This document shows, one piece after another, positions 10,401-18,029 of a stretch of 64,000 nucleotides of DNA. This DNA comes from Pedobacter sp. Leaf176. GTDB lineage: Bacteria > Bacteroidota > Bacteroidia > Sphingobacteriales > Sphingobacteriaceae. The notes below the pieces were generated by a model. The model saw only the letters and a list, made by a program, of their open reading frames with translations. It searched no databases and was not told the DNA's origin. The stretch is from assembly GCF_001424305.1 (NCBI RefSeq), contig NZ_LMPD01000001.1, positions 372,001-436,000 of the forward strand, given 5' to 3'. Every line of letters starts with the position of its first letter. Positions within the stretch are counted from its first letter, which is position 1. The position numbers were made by a program, and so were the translations under genes.

Positions 10401-10899
10401 AAACGACCGCAATAGCCGATTTTTTGGCAGTACGAATTACTTTAAGTGCGGAAGTATCCGCTTTGTCGACAATAGAATCGCCATTTAAAAAGAAAGACTC
10501 TGTAGCAACCATATCCAGATGGCCTATGTTTCGTTTTAAATCCGATATCGACCTTTCTTTACTCGCCGCCCAACTTACATAAAAAGCCATATTAATACGC
10601 TTATTATTGCCGTGACGAGTTGAAATGCGGCGCTCACGGTCTTTCTTAATTTTTTGCAGCTTCGATTTCTCAATCGTGAAGTCCTTATATTGCTGCGATT
10701 TTTTTAACTTCTCTAACTGCTTCTGTGTTAGAGGTGAATTAGTGTTAATAAAGGGCAAGTTGGGTTCCTGCACGGACAAAAGGGTGTACACCACGCACAG
10801 GATCGCGCCTATGAAAACTATGAAGAAGGTACGGCTTACCCATGTAAAAGCATGCCAGCGTCTTTTAGTCTCAGTTTGAAATATTTGTTTTCCGGACAT
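7495..10899 (-). CDS. Three-domain exopolysaccharide enzyme: GH18-like + NodB deacetylase + GT2 synthase
   Basis: One 1134-residue membrane protein with three domains. After an N-terminal membrane segment (about 23-43) comes a GH18/YaaH-like domain (about 95-410). Its catalytic strand is SGINIDFEE, so the final Asp and Glu (about residue 213) remain while the two earlier acidic positions are Ser and Asn. A NodB deacetylase follows (about 485-680) with all five motifs: TFDDGP, HTFFH, RAPF, DPEDW and LLLHD. After a membrane segment (about 710-735) comes a processive GT2 domain with IIIPAYNEE, VDDGS, DAD (about 840), EDCD and QRFRW (about 970), and then several C-terminal membrane helices. The layout resembles PgaC plus PgaB in one chain, so the likely product is a partly deacetylated beta-GlcNAc polymer. 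The substrate is inferred. Confidence 0.85.
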   Translation of the reverse strand: MSGKQIFQTETKRRWHAFTWVSRTFFIVFIGAILCVVYTLLSVQEPNLPFINTNSPLTQKQLEKLKKSQQYKDFTIEKSKLQKIKKDRERRISTRHGNNKRINMAFYVSWAASKERSISDLKRNIGHLDMVATESFFLNGDSIVDKADTSALKVIRTAKKSAIAVVSNYNKNHWDGPAVRRLLSNQTAQQKLIHDLISITKKYGYSGINIDFEELNLQNSVGFNAFMKNLYNQFHAEKLLVSQDISPENDDYKPEILQKYNDYIVLMAYDQHTEQSNAGDISHQEWVEEKLDDICNKIDANKVILALACYGYDWPDNSIGKPVTYEEAMTSAVNYKSKIHYNPVSANLNYSYNDGSGIRHEVYFTDAATYFNLIRKADDWDIAGIALWRLGSEDKRIWSFISDNLSLEALKKKPYDLRKIASLNMGGISYLGDGEILDLISTPTPGSVKFTLNKDNFTIADQKYTRLPEQYVIKRFGEADKKIALTFDDGPDPVYTPQVLNILNREKVPGCFFVVGIMAEKNMELLRQEYNDGYEIGNHTFFHPDMSAIGPQRVKFELNATRRLIEAVTGHSTILFRAPFNADAEPQNISEILPVAQSRKENYINIGEYIDPEDWQPGKTADQIFNDVVKQQDNGNILLLHDAGGNREATVAALPRIIKFFKAKGFTFTTVGDLMGKKRSELMPAVKSTANSGFSGSGDYFFINFFYYGNIILNIIFSVAIVLAILRTIFIAYLAIRQRNRSKRNAHKLLKNPSEKVSIIIPAYNEEITAVQTINSLLKTTYPDFELIFVDDGSKDKTYNIINEHFGNHPQVKVYRKDNGGKASALNYGISKASSEYIICIDADTQLKTDAVTELMRYFYSPKIAAVAGTVKVGNAHNIITKWQSIEYITAQNMDRRAFDLLNTITVVPGAIGAFRKAIVLEVGGFTTDTLAEDCDLTMRILKAGYKVKNCSTAIAYTEAPETVNMLLKQRFRWSFGVMQSFWKNRKTLLNKKYSYFGMVGMPNILIYQIILPLFSPLADLFMLISLISGLFSLSAVNNLTLTGFSGILSLHNGFGQVLFYYLIFIVVDMIFAAIAFKMENEKFKNLLYIFPQRFFWRQLMYLVLFRSFRKAIKGELETWGTLKRTGNVKEATT

Positions 10900-11018
10900 T
10901 TTTCTTCTGATTTATTAATCAAATGTCCTCAACGAATATGAAGATTGTATGAATGCCGTATTTAATACGTTCTGAGAAATAATTTTATATAAAACTATCT
11001 ATCAATAAAGTTCAACGT

Positions 11019-11050
11019 AAAAAGCCGGCAACTTAAAAAGATGCCGGCTT
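11019..11050 (-). terminator. Terminator of the pirin gene
   Basis: Arms AAGCCGGCA and TGCCGGCTT around a 10-nt loop. On the minus strand the GC-rich stem is followed by a run of T, just past the pirin stop codon. Confidence 0.88.
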
Positions 11051-11074
11051 CAAGATATAAATTGTAACCCTATT

Positions 11075-11944
11075 TTATTCTTCTAAATAACCAAATTTAC
11101 CTTGGTTATAATCAGAAATTGCTTCGTTAATTTCTGCTTCGGTATTCATTAGAAACGGACCGTATTGAGCTATCGGTTCATCAATTGGTTCTCCGCTTAA
11201 TATTAGAATTATACTATCTTCCAGGGCTTCTATATGAATCTCGGTTCCCTCATCCTCAAAGTAGATGAAGTTATCGGCATGAACTGTTTCCTTACCGTTT
11301 ACATTAATCGAGCCTTCTATTATCATGAAGCCAGTGTTAAAGCTAGCGGGGAAGGTAAAATCGGCTTTTCCGCCTTTGTTTAACCGGGCATTATACATTT
11401 CAATAGGGGTGAACGTGCTGGCATTACCTTTAATATTGTGAAAGTTACCCGCAATAATTTCAATTTTCCCTCCATTTTCAGGTAAAACAAAATTAGCCAT
11501 TTCAGCCTGTTTTATAGCCTGATACTTTGGTTTACTCATTTTGAATTTCGCGGGCAAATTAACCCAAAGCTGAACCATCTGAAACGGGCCACCTTGTATG
11601 CTATAACGCTGCTCATGGTATTCTTTGTGGAGAATTCCGCTTGCTGCTGTCATCCATTGTACGTCGCCTGGGTAAATTATGCCACTGTTACCCGAGCTAT
11701 CATGATGCGCAACGGCCCCATGATATGCAATGGTTACAGTTTCGAAGCCACGATGTGGATGGATGCCTACCCCACGCGGTTCTTTTCTGGCAGAGAATTC
11801 TATTTTAGAGCCGTAATCCATCAGGAAAAAAGGGCTCATATCTATTTTATACCCACTCGGAAAAAAGTTGTGTACTCTAAAACCATCGCCAACCATGTGT
11901 GGGGCTGGTGCTTTAAGTACTTTTCCTATTTGTTTTTTTTCCAT
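11075..11944 (-). CDS. Pirin family protein
   Basis: A 289-residue bicupin. The N-terminal cupin has the pirin metal-site signature HPHRGFETVTIAYHG and later HHDSSG. The middle MTAASGILHKEYH segment and the C-terminal SGEPIDEPIAQYGPFLMNT are typical of pirins. Pirins are iron-binding; some have quercetinase activity and some act as regulators. The ATG at 11944 (MEKKQIGKVLKAP) is preferred over the upstream in-frame start at 11992, whose extra 16 residues have no family counterpart. A YceI gene lies upstream on the same strand. Confidence 0.9.
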   Translation of the reverse strand: MEKKQIGKVLKAPAPHMVGDGFRVHNFFPSGYKIDMSPFFLMDYGSKIEFSARKEPRGVGIHPHRGFETVTIAYHGAVAHHDSSGNSGIIYPGDVQWMTAASGILHKEYHEQRYSIQGGPFQMVQLWVNLPAKFKMSKPKYQAIKQAEMANFVLPENGGKIEIIAGNFHNIKGNASTFTPIEMYNARLNKGGKADFTFPASFNTGFMIIEGSINVNGKETVHADNFIYFEDEGTEIHIEALEDSIILILSGEPIDEPIAQYGPFLMNTEAEINEAISDYNQGKFGYLEE

Positions 11945-12010
11945 TACCTTTATAGTTAGATAAGGCATGGGGCTAAGCGCATAGTGCCGCAATACGCTTA
12001 ACTCTACGCG

Positions 12011-12541
12011 CTATGCTTGTTTTACAAACTGTAATTCGCCTAAGATGCGTACTTCTTCGCTTACCATAACGCCACCAGTTTCTAATGCAGCGTTCCAGGT
12101 TAAGCCAAAATCAGAACGGTTAATTTTTCCGCTCAAGGTAAAACCTGCTTTTGTATTTCCCCATGGGTCAGTTGCAATACCGCCAAATTCCGCAGTCAAT
12201 TTTACAGGTTTGGTTTCGCCTTTAATGCTTAAGTCACCTTTAACGATATAATCGCCACCATCTTTTTCTATTGATGTAGATTTGAATTCAATGTGTGCAA
12301 ATTTTTCAGCATCAAAGAAATCGCCACTTTTTAAGTGATTATCACGATCAGTATTTCCGGTATCTAATGAATCGATGTCGCCTTTAAAAGAAATTTCGCC
12401 GTTTTCAAACTCATCACCTTCAGAAGTTAAATCTGCAGTGAAGGATTTTAAGCTACCTGTTACAGTGGTAATCATTAAGTGTTTTACTTTAAACTGTAAT
12501 TCGCTATGTGTTGGATCTAGTGTCCATTTAGTAGTTGCCAT
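12011..12541 (-). CDS. YceI family lipocalin-like protein
   Basis: A 176-residue protein with the YceI pattern: WTLDPTHSELQFKVKHLMI at the start, LDTGNTDRDNHLKSGDFFDAE in the middle and KINRSDFGLTWN near the end. YceI proteins form a lipocalin-like barrel that binds long polyprenyl lipids. Many are periplasmic, but this one has no signal peptide, so it is probably cytoplasmic. It lies 66 bp upstream of the pirin gene. A TAnnTTTG -7 box is at 12578-12585. Confidence 0.92.
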   Translation of the reverse strand: MATTKWTLDPTHSELQFKVKHLMITTVTGSLKSFTADLTSEGDEFENGEISFKGDIDSLDTGNTDRDNHLKSGDFFDAEKFAHIEFKSTSIEKDGGDYIVKGDLSIKGETKPVKLTAEFGGIATDPWGNTKAGFTLSGKINRSDFGLTWNAALETGGVMVSEEVRILGELQFVKQA

Positions 12542-12577
12542 ATCTTTTTGTTTTTGAGTTATTTAACATTTACAACA

Positions 12578-12585
12578 CAAATATA
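12578..12585 (-). promoter_or_regulatory. -7 box (TATATTTG) for the YceI gene
   Basis: Minus-strand TATATTTG matches the Bacteroidota TAnnTTTG element, about 37 nt upstream of the start codon. No clear -33 TTTG is seen. Confidence 0.55.
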
Positions 12586-12624
12586 CAGCACGTGATTTAG
12601 CCAGAAATTGATGTATGGTAAGAA

Positions 12625-12705
12625 AGTACCAGGATTTAAGGATTACATGATTGAAGAAGTATAAATCTAGGAATCCTTAAATCTTAATATCCTGAAAATC
12701 CTGGG
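12625..12705. repeat. Imperfect inverted repeat of the ATCCT family between YceI and Crp genes
   Basis: The left part ACCAGGATTTAAGGATT and the right part, with AATCCTTAAATC and then AATCCTGGGT, are inverted copies of one another. Similar AATCCT-rich DNA occurs at 44390-44425. It may act as a terminator for the regulator gene that ends at 12709. Confidence 0.6.
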
Positions 12706-12708
12706 TAA

Positions 12709-13296
12709 TTATGGTCTGAAGTGTTTATTCGCTAGTTCTTTTCTTACACGACTTAAAGATTCGGGTGTGATTCCTAAGTAGGAGGCAATCATCCATTGTG
12801 GAACGCGTAGGGTGAGGTTGGGATAGAGTTTGATGAAGTCGAGGTATCGCTCTTCCGCTGTTGCACTCAGAAGCATGTTAATCCTTTTCTGCATAAAGCG
12901 AATAGAATTACTAAGCAATCTGGTATGCATAGGTTGTAAGCATGGCACCTTTACGGCGGCCTGTTCCATAAAGTCGTTTGGCATAACAACGACTTCAGTA
13001 GCTTCAATTGCCTCAATAAAAAATATCGATGGCTCATTGTTCATGTTATTCCTATCAGATATTAACCAGTTCTCAGGAGCAAATTGAAGAATGTGCTCTT
13101 TGCCTTTCGAATCAATGGAGTAAGCACGTAGCAGACCTTTGCAAACGAAAAAGCCATGCTTGCTAATGTCACCGGTATATTGGATGATTTCGTTTTTGTC
13201 GAATTTTTTTATTTTCAAATCGGCGGAGATGCTGTCGAATTGTTCATCAGTTATCTGGATTTTTTCCTTAAGATAATTTTTAAACTGACTAATCAT
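12709..13296 (-). CDS. Crp/Fnr family transcriptional regulator
   Basis: A 195-residue regulator with an N-terminal cyclic-nucleotide-binding-like barrel (NEIIQYTGDISKHGFFVCKGLLRAY) and a C-terminal helix-turn-helix (QWMIASYLGITPESLSRVRKELA). It is the short form common in Bacteroidota and lacks the Fnr N-terminal cysteine cluster, so it is not an Fnr-type Fe-S sensor. The effector is unknown. It follows a 52-aa Cys-rich membrane protein by 12 bp, probably in one transcript. Confidence 0.9.
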   Translation of the reverse strand: MISQFKNYLKEKIQITDEQFDSISADLKIKKFDKNEIIQYTGDISKHGFFVCKGLLRAYSIDSKGKEHILQFAPENWLISDRNNMNNEPSIFFIEAIEATEVVVMPNDFMEQAAVKVPCLQPMHTRLLSNSIRFMQKRINMLLSATAEERYLDFIKLYPNLTLRVPQWMIASYLGITPESLSRVRKELANKHFRP

Positions 13297-13308
13297 AAAG
13301 AGCGGGAA

Positions 13309-13467
13309 TTACTTTTTAGCAGGCTTAATATCAGAGAAATCTACACCACACTTGCAATTACCGCCACAGCCATCTTTTTTTACCTGTAAAGATTTAAAAA
13401 CCAAACGGCCAACATATACTAATGCTACCGCAAAAAGTAAAAAGACTAAAATCGTTTGCGTATTCAT
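13309..13467 (-). CDS. FeoB-associated Cys-rich membrane protein (52 aa)
   Basis: A short ORF read directly from the minus strand. It has one N-terminal membrane helix (ILVFLLFAVALVYVGRLV) followed by a cytosolic Cys cluster DGCGGNCKCG. This matches the small FeoB-associated Cys-rich proteins usually found next to feoB and thought to help Fe2+ uptake. There is no feoB here; it is instead 12 bp upstream of a Crp/Fnr regulator. A -7 box ends 4 nt before the ATG. Confidence 0.82.
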   Translation of the reverse strand: MNTQTILVFLLFAVALVYVGRLVFKSLQVKKDGCGGNCKCGVDFSDIKPAKK

Positions 13468-13471
13468 AAAA

Positions 13472-13479
13472 CAAATATA
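13472..13479 (-). promoter_or_regulatory. -7 box (TATATTTG) for the Cys-rich protein/Crp pair
   Basis: Minus-strand TATATTTG lies 4 nt before the ATG at 13467, so transcription would start at or next to the start codon. No convincing -33 box is visible. Confidence 0.55.
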
Positions 13480-13519
13480 AGGGCTTTTGTTATTTAGGTG
13501 TTCAATTGAATGTAATTTA

Positions 13520-13586
13520 TTGCGGTTACAAAATATTTAACCGCAAAGTGCGCAAAGGTTTTCGCTAACGGACGCTAAGTTAAAGG
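13520..13586. repeat. Dispersed intergenic repeat (AACCGCAAAG family) with hairpin
   Basis: TTGCGGTTA (13520-13528) and TAACCGCAA (13538-13546) form a 9-bp hairpin. It is followed by the phrase GCAAAGTGCGCAAAGG and a CGCTAAGTTAAAG tail. A copy of the same family is present in the other orientation at 26370-26430. Confidence 0.65.
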
Positions 13587-13677
13587 CGTATTCTGGCTAA
13601 ATTTAAAGGGATTCAGATCTAGTGCTATGATATTCTTTGCATGTTCTTGACCTGACATTGCTTTGCGTTTAAGGAAA

Positions 13678-14865
13678 CTATACCTCCATAAAACCAACTG
13701 TCCCGCCGACCCAATCGAAATCTGCATTATAACGAACACCAATCATTTTTCCTCTGCTTAACCGGGCTAAGTTGATACAAAGTTGTGGCTCCCCGCCATC
13801 GGGCCAAAGGTACATCATTCTGATTTCAGCTTTTACACCACCATCTGGCGATTGAACCGCAGGTTCGTAATTTACTTTCCTCTGCAAAATCCAATTTTCA
13901 GGGTCAGGGATGTTGTTGATATCAGCTTCGCTAACATCGATTATTACACCCATTCCGGCGAAAGAAAATAACGGCTTTAAAACATAGTTCTCCAAATCTG
14001 CTGGGATACCTTCTACCTGATTTAAAAAACGGGTTTCAGGAACAACTTTACTGTTTAAAAAAGGCATGGTATATTTACTGATTCTGTAAAACCAGTTTGG
14101 ATGTGTTACCCATTCAATATCCAGCTCCTCTCGCGGATCAAAACTGTTTGCGAATATTTCATTATTGTCTGCTACCTCATCGAATATCAAACGATTATAA
14201 ATTCTTTTTAACTGAATTTGCCTGCCATCTTCTTCGTAAAATAGTTGGTTACCAATTTTCCTGATGTCTTCCAAAGCAAGGATTTTAATGCCCAGCATTT
14301 TTTGTGTTACAAAAAAATCGATTGCCGTTTTCTGGTTGGAGGCATCAACATCCATCAGCGCAACTTCATACGGTTTGTGTTTTCCTATAATAACTTCTTT
14401 AAAAACTTCGACGTACTTCTCTTCATCAAAACCATTGAGTAAATGATTGGTCGAATCATCAATTTCGAAACACTTTCTGAATGTATTGGCCAAATGAATC
14501 TGGAAACCGTATAGAGACGGAAATCCCTGCATTTCAATCAACATTGGTGTTAATTCACCTGCTTCGTTTTTACAAATGCCAAAATCGAAAGTTAAAAAAT
14601 GTGGCTGTTCATTCTCGTTTGGAACATTCCAGTTTGCGGGAATTGATTTCTGAGTTAATTCCTTAAAGTTAGGTTGCTTTATTAAGTTTATGATTTCCTC
14701 ACCTGCCAAAATTAGTTTTTCTTTTAATGCCTTTGGCACAAAAACAGGTGTTTCTGCCACTCGAAAAGGAATTTCAGGATAACCATTTTCGAGTTCAAGC
14801 ATAAAGTTTTTATACTTTTCTTCGGTAAACTGCTGGTTATATTTCTGGCGTTGTGAGGGTATCAT
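13678..14865 (-). CDS. Glutathionylspermidine-synthase-like ATP-grasp ligase
   Basis: A 395-residue protein. The segment YVLKPLFSFAGMGV at about 293-306 reads as an ATP-grasp lysine and glycine-rich loop. It is followed by WILQRKV and VKAEIRMMYLW, and near the C-terminus by NLARLSRGKMIGVRYN. The N-terminal half has FDFGICKNEAGELTPMLIEMQGF, reminiscent of the substrate-side segment of glutathionylspermidine synthases. It probably joins a carboxylate to an amine at the cost of ATP; the substrates are unknown. It is the last gene of a five-gene minus-strand run with a glutaminase, a GCS2 ligase, a second ATP-grasp protein and an esterase. The fold is inferred from motifs. Confidence 0.72.
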   Translation of the reverse strand: MIPSQRQKYNQQFTEEKYKNFMLELENGYPEIPFRVAETPVFVPKALKEKLILAGEEIINLIKQPNFKELTQKSIPANWNVPNENEQPHFLTFDFGICKNEAGELTPMLIEMQGFPSLYGFQIHLANTFRKCFEIDDSTNHLLNGFDEEKYVEVFKEVIIGKHKPYEVALMDVDASNQKTAIDFFVTQKMLGIKILALEDIRKIGNQLFYEEDGRQIQLKRIYNRLIFDEVADNNEIFANSFDPREELDIEWVTHPNWFYRISKYTMPFLNSKVVPETRFLNQVEGIPADLENYVLKPLFSFAGMGVIIDVSEADINNIPDPENWILQRKVNYEPAVQSPDGGVKAEIRMMYLWPDGGEPQLCINLARLSRGKMIGVRYNADFDWVGGTVGFMEV

Positions 14866-14918
14866 AATGTTATTCTAATACTATCGATTACCTATTTTAG
14901 CCCCTTTAGAGGTTGGGG

Positions 14919-15746
14919 CTATGCCTCCTGTAAATTCCCTACGGCTTTGTTTAGGAAATTAGGAAGAATTACACTTTGAGTTAATACAATTCTGGCCGGG
15001 TCGTCTAAACTATTTAACATGTCGAAGTATTTTTGTTCCCCATGTAAATCAACAATCGCTTTTTTTCGGTCTTCCTGAAGTAAATACATTTTCATGCCAA
15101 CCGGGTCTGCTTCCGGGTGGAATTGTGTACCTATAATTTCGTCAGAAAAACGAATGGACATCATACATCTTTCTAAATTGACATGCTTACGTTCTTTCTC
15201 TATTGCTAAGAGTTTAGCGCCTTTGGCTTCGAAAGCAGCAAAATCAGGTTCTAACACCTGCCAATCTCTGCTGTCAACAGAGAAGAAAGGGTTTGTAATG
15301 CCATCAAAAATTTCGTCCTGTTCGCCATCTTCCGTTAAAGTGATTGGAAAAATTCCAAAAGCGTTTGAGCGCCTTTCAGTAACGTTCCCCAATTGGTATT
15401 TCCTACATGCCAGCTGGAAAGAGTGGCATATTAAAAATGCATATTTCTTTTGTTCTTCATGTGATGAATTGAAGGCTTCGATCTGGTCTAGCAGATTAAA
15501 GAATTCGTTTTCCCATTGTTCTCCTTTGCTATCTATTGGGCTGCCCGGACCGCCGCTTGAAATATATGCATCATATTCAATGCCTGGTATTTCCCCTTTC
15601 TGTCTTAAATCGAAAATATCGAAAGAGACATTGATATTATTTTCGTTTCTAAACCGGGATAAAATTTCCTGAATTCCCCGCATACCCTGATTAGGTGCGC
15701 CGTTATTCATGTCGATAACGGCGACCTTTAAATCTCTTTTATCCAT
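14919..15746 (-). CDS. Class I glutamine amidotransferase-like hydrolase
   Basis: A 275-residue stand-alone class I GATase domain. The nucleophile strand is FLICHSFQLA (Cys at about 107). The catalytic His and Glu are in GTQFHPEADP (about 210 and 212), so the triad looks complete. The oxyanion segment is SSGGPGSPID. A C-terminal tail of about 50 residues extends beyond the domain. The isolated domain may hydrolyse a gamma-glutamyl or amide bond rather than feed ammonia to a synthase; no synthase domain is fused. It starts 9 bp after the GCS2 gene. Confidence 0.85.
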   Translation of the reverse strand: MDKRDLKVAVIDMNNGAPNQGMRGIQEILSRFRNENNINVSFDIFDLRQKGEIPGIEYDAYISSGGPGSPIDSKGEQWENEFFNLLDQIEAFNSSHEEQKKYAFLICHSFQLACRKYQLGNVTERRSNAFGIFPITLTEDGEQDEIFDGITNPFFSVDSRDWQVLEPDFAAFEAKGAKLLAIEKERKHVNLERCMMSIRFSDEIIGTQFHPEADPVGMKMYLLQEDRKKAIVDLHGEQKYFDMLNSLDDPARIVLTQSVILPNFLNKAVGNLQEA

Positions 15747-15755
15747 ATTAAAAAA

Positions 15756-16856
15756 TTACTTTGCGCCTAAAAGTGTTTGAGTAGTAATGTAGTCTACCAC
15801 TGACTCAAAGTTACCAGTTTGTTGGTAAACTGCCAACTGTCTGTCCGCACCTGTGCCATGTTCGAGTATTTTATGGACATATTCCAGGTCGTTTCTGCAA
15901 CCTAAATCATCCACAACATCATCCACAAAATCGAGTAATTCTAAAATTAAATTCCGACAGTTCACTTCCATTTCCTTACCAAAGTCGATTAAGTTTCCAT
16001 CGATTCCATAACGGGCAGCACGCCATTTGTTTTCGTTAATCAAGGCTCTCGAATAACTGATAAATTCCATATTCTGCAAGCGTAGTTTGTACAATTTTGC
16101 GCATAAAGCCTGGAATAAAGCCGTAAAAGCCATGGTCTCATCAATTAACATCGGGCAATCGCAAATACGAAACTCAACGGTATCGAAGAATGGATGTACC
16201 CTGATATCCCACCAAATTTTCTTCGCATTATCCATGCAATTGGTTTTGATTAAGAGTTTTACGTAATTATCATAATCTTCAATGCTATTGAAGATATCAG
16301 GAATGCCCGTTCGAGGAAACTTGTCGAAAATCTTGGTCCTAAAAGATTTATAACCTGTATTTCTTGATTCCCAAAAAGGAGAATTGGTTGACAAAGCAAA
16401 TACATGCGGTAGGAAATACCTCACCTGATTTGCAATGTGAATGGCCAGCTCGCGGGATTGAAATCCGACGTGAACATGCAAACCGAAAATTAAATTTGAA
16501 CGGGCGGCTTCCTGTAATTCATTTACAATTTCGTTATAACGGGGATGTTCTGTTATTAACTGTTTTTCCCAATGAGAAAACGGATGTGTACCCGCAGCAC
16601 CAATTCTCAAGCCTTGCTCGCCTGCGAGTTGAGAAACTGTATATCTTAACTGAGAAATTTCCTTACGGGCCTCTTCTGTTGTTCTGCAAATACCCGTTCC
16701 AACTTCTACAACAGCCTGGTGCATTTCTGCCTTTACCTGGTCTTTATGTATTTTTTGTGCGGCTTCTACAATTTTCTGGTCATGCGAGGTAAGCTCCCTG
16801 GTAACGGGATCAATTACCATGTATTCTTCCTCAATGCCGAGCGTGAATTCATTCAT
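15756..16856 (-). CDS. Carboxylate-amine ligase, GCS2/YbdK family
   Basis: A 366-residue protein of the glutamate-cysteine ligase type 2 family (COG2170). It opens with FTLGIEEEYMVID and continues with AEMHQAVVEVGTGIC, NLIFGLHVHVG, WWDIRVHPFFDTVEFRICD and a C-terminal ENKWRAARYG. YbdK relatives have weak gamma-glutamylcysteine ligase activity, and the natural substrates of many members are unknown. The cluster suggests it makes an amide bond in a dedicated pathway rather than glutathione. It is 28 bp downstream of the RimK-like ATP-grasp gene. Confidence 0.92.
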   Translation of the reverse strand: MNEFTLGIEEEYMVIDPVTRELTSHDQKIVEAAQKIHKDQVKAEMHQAVVEVGTGICRTTEEARKEISQLRYTVSQLAGEQGLRIGAAGTHPFSHWEKQLITEHPRYNEIVNELQEAARSNLIFGLHVHVGFQSRELAIHIANQVRYFLPHVFALSTNSPFWESRNTGYKSFRTKIFDKFPRTGIPDIFNSIEDYDNYVKLLIKTNCMDNAKKIWWDIRVHPFFDTVEFRICDCPMLIDETMAFTALFQALCAKLYKLRLQNMEFISYSRALINENKWRAARYGIDGNLIDFGKEMEVNCRNLILELLDFVDDVVDDLGCRNDLEYVHKILEHGTGADRQLAVYQQTGNFESVVDYITTQTLLGAK

Positions 16857-16884
16857 TTCAGTGATATTTGGTTAAAATCCCTTT

Positions 16885-17952
16885 TTATTTTATAGGTTTT
16901 TTCTTAGCAACCGCTTTTGGCTCCGCTTTAGGAGCAGCTTTTGCTTTTGCGGGCGCTTTCTCTGCCTTCGGTATCGCAGGTTTTGCCGCTGCCTTTGCCA
17001 TTAGTGGTTTGCCTGCAACTGATGCTTTGATGTATTCGCCCCAGGTTAAGTTGTCCTGACCAGGTTTTTGTGCTTTAGCTCTATCTATTGCATAATTTGC
17101 AGTAGTTTCTACAACCCAGTCGAAGTTTTCCTGGCCAACACTTTTTATATCAGCATCTGGTGCAGGGTTACAGAAATCGATGGCGATAGGCACACCATCC
17201 CGAACAGCAAATTCAACTGTATTAAAATCATAACCTAAATACTGGCATAATTTCAAAGTATATTCTTCAACGGTTTTCAGCAACTTCGGATCCGGCGTTT
17301 TACCGTCGACCGCGTAACGCAAATGATGCGGATTACGTGGCTCATACTGCATTATGCGAACGTGTTTTCCGCCGATGCAATAACATCGGAAATATTCATC
17401 GAAAATAATTTCTTCCTGTAAAAGCATAACCAATTGATCGGTCCCGCTATGTTTATCGAAGAAATCTTCTTTGTCATGAAGTTTGTAAACATCTCTCCAT
17501 CCGCCACCGTCATAAGGTTTCATATAAGCTGGAAAACCAACATAATCGAAAATCGCATCCCAGTTTAAGGGCATAGTTAAATTTGAAAACGATTCGCCGG
17601 TTGTTCCTGTTGGGTGTTGTCTTGATGGAATCAGAGCAGTTTTTGGTACCGGCACACCGATTTGTTCGGCTAATGCATTATTAAAAAACTTTTCATCGGC
17701 ACTCCACCAGAATGGATTGTTAATTACTGCTGTTCCTGTAATTGCGGCGTTTTTTAATGATGCGCGGTAAAAAGGTACATCCTGCGAAATACGATCGATA
17801 ATTACCGCATAATCCAATGGCTTATTCTGGAGTATTTTCTCTATTTTAACAGGTTCGGCCGTAATGCCGTCTTCTGCTTTCTGATTGATTCGCTCTACAA
17901 CGGCTTCAGGAAAAGAGCGTTCCTGGCCGAATAAAATCCCTATTTTCTTCAT
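16885..17952 (-). CDS. RimK-like ATP-grasp ligase with Lys/Ala/Pro tail
   Basis: A 355-residue protein. An N-terminal domain starts MKKIGILFGQERSFPEA. The ATP-grasp core has FPAYMKPYDGGGWRDVY (lysine plus glycine-rich loop), LLQEEIIFDEYFRCYCIG, VEFAVRDGVPIAIDFCNPAPDAD and so the usual metal-binding Asp/Asn near the end. The last 35 residues or so are almost only K, A and P (AKAKAAPKAEPKAVAKKK), a basic tail unlike the rest. It is probably a carboxylate-amine ligase with its GCS2, GATase, esterase and second ATP-grasp neighbours. The substrate is unknown. Confidence 0.85.
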   Translation of the reverse strand: MKKIGILFGQERSFPEAVVERINQKAEDGITAEPVKIEKILQNKPLDYAVIIDRISQDVPFYRASLKNAAITGTAVINNPFWWSADEKFFNNALAEQIGVPVPKTALIPSRQHPTGTTGESFSNLTMPLNWDAIFDYVGFPAYMKPYDGGGWRDVYKLHDKEDFFDKHSGTDQLVMLLQEEIIFDEYFRCYCIGGKHVRIMQYEPRNPHHLRYAVDGKTPDPKLLKTVEEYTLKLCQYLGYDFNTVEFAVRDGVPIAIDFCNPAPDADIKSVGQENFDWVVETTANYAIDRAKAQKPGQDNLTWGEYIKASVAGKPLMAKAAAKPAIPKAEKAPAKAKAAPKAEPKAVAKKKPIK

Positions 17953-18029
17953 CGTTGCTATTATTTTATTGTGTAACTGCTTAACTAATTAATTGTTTGA
18001 AACCAATGAAGTCTATTTCTATTGAATTT

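Noticed and set aside
15094..15672. 192-codon open frame on the plus strand
   Set aside because: It is antisense to the class I glutaminase gene, whose catalytic triad is intact, and has no recognisable motif.
15756..16856. Glutathione synthesis GshA
   Set aside because: The family is GCS2/YbdK with weak or other activity, and the cluster has no GshB-type synthetase of the usual kind.
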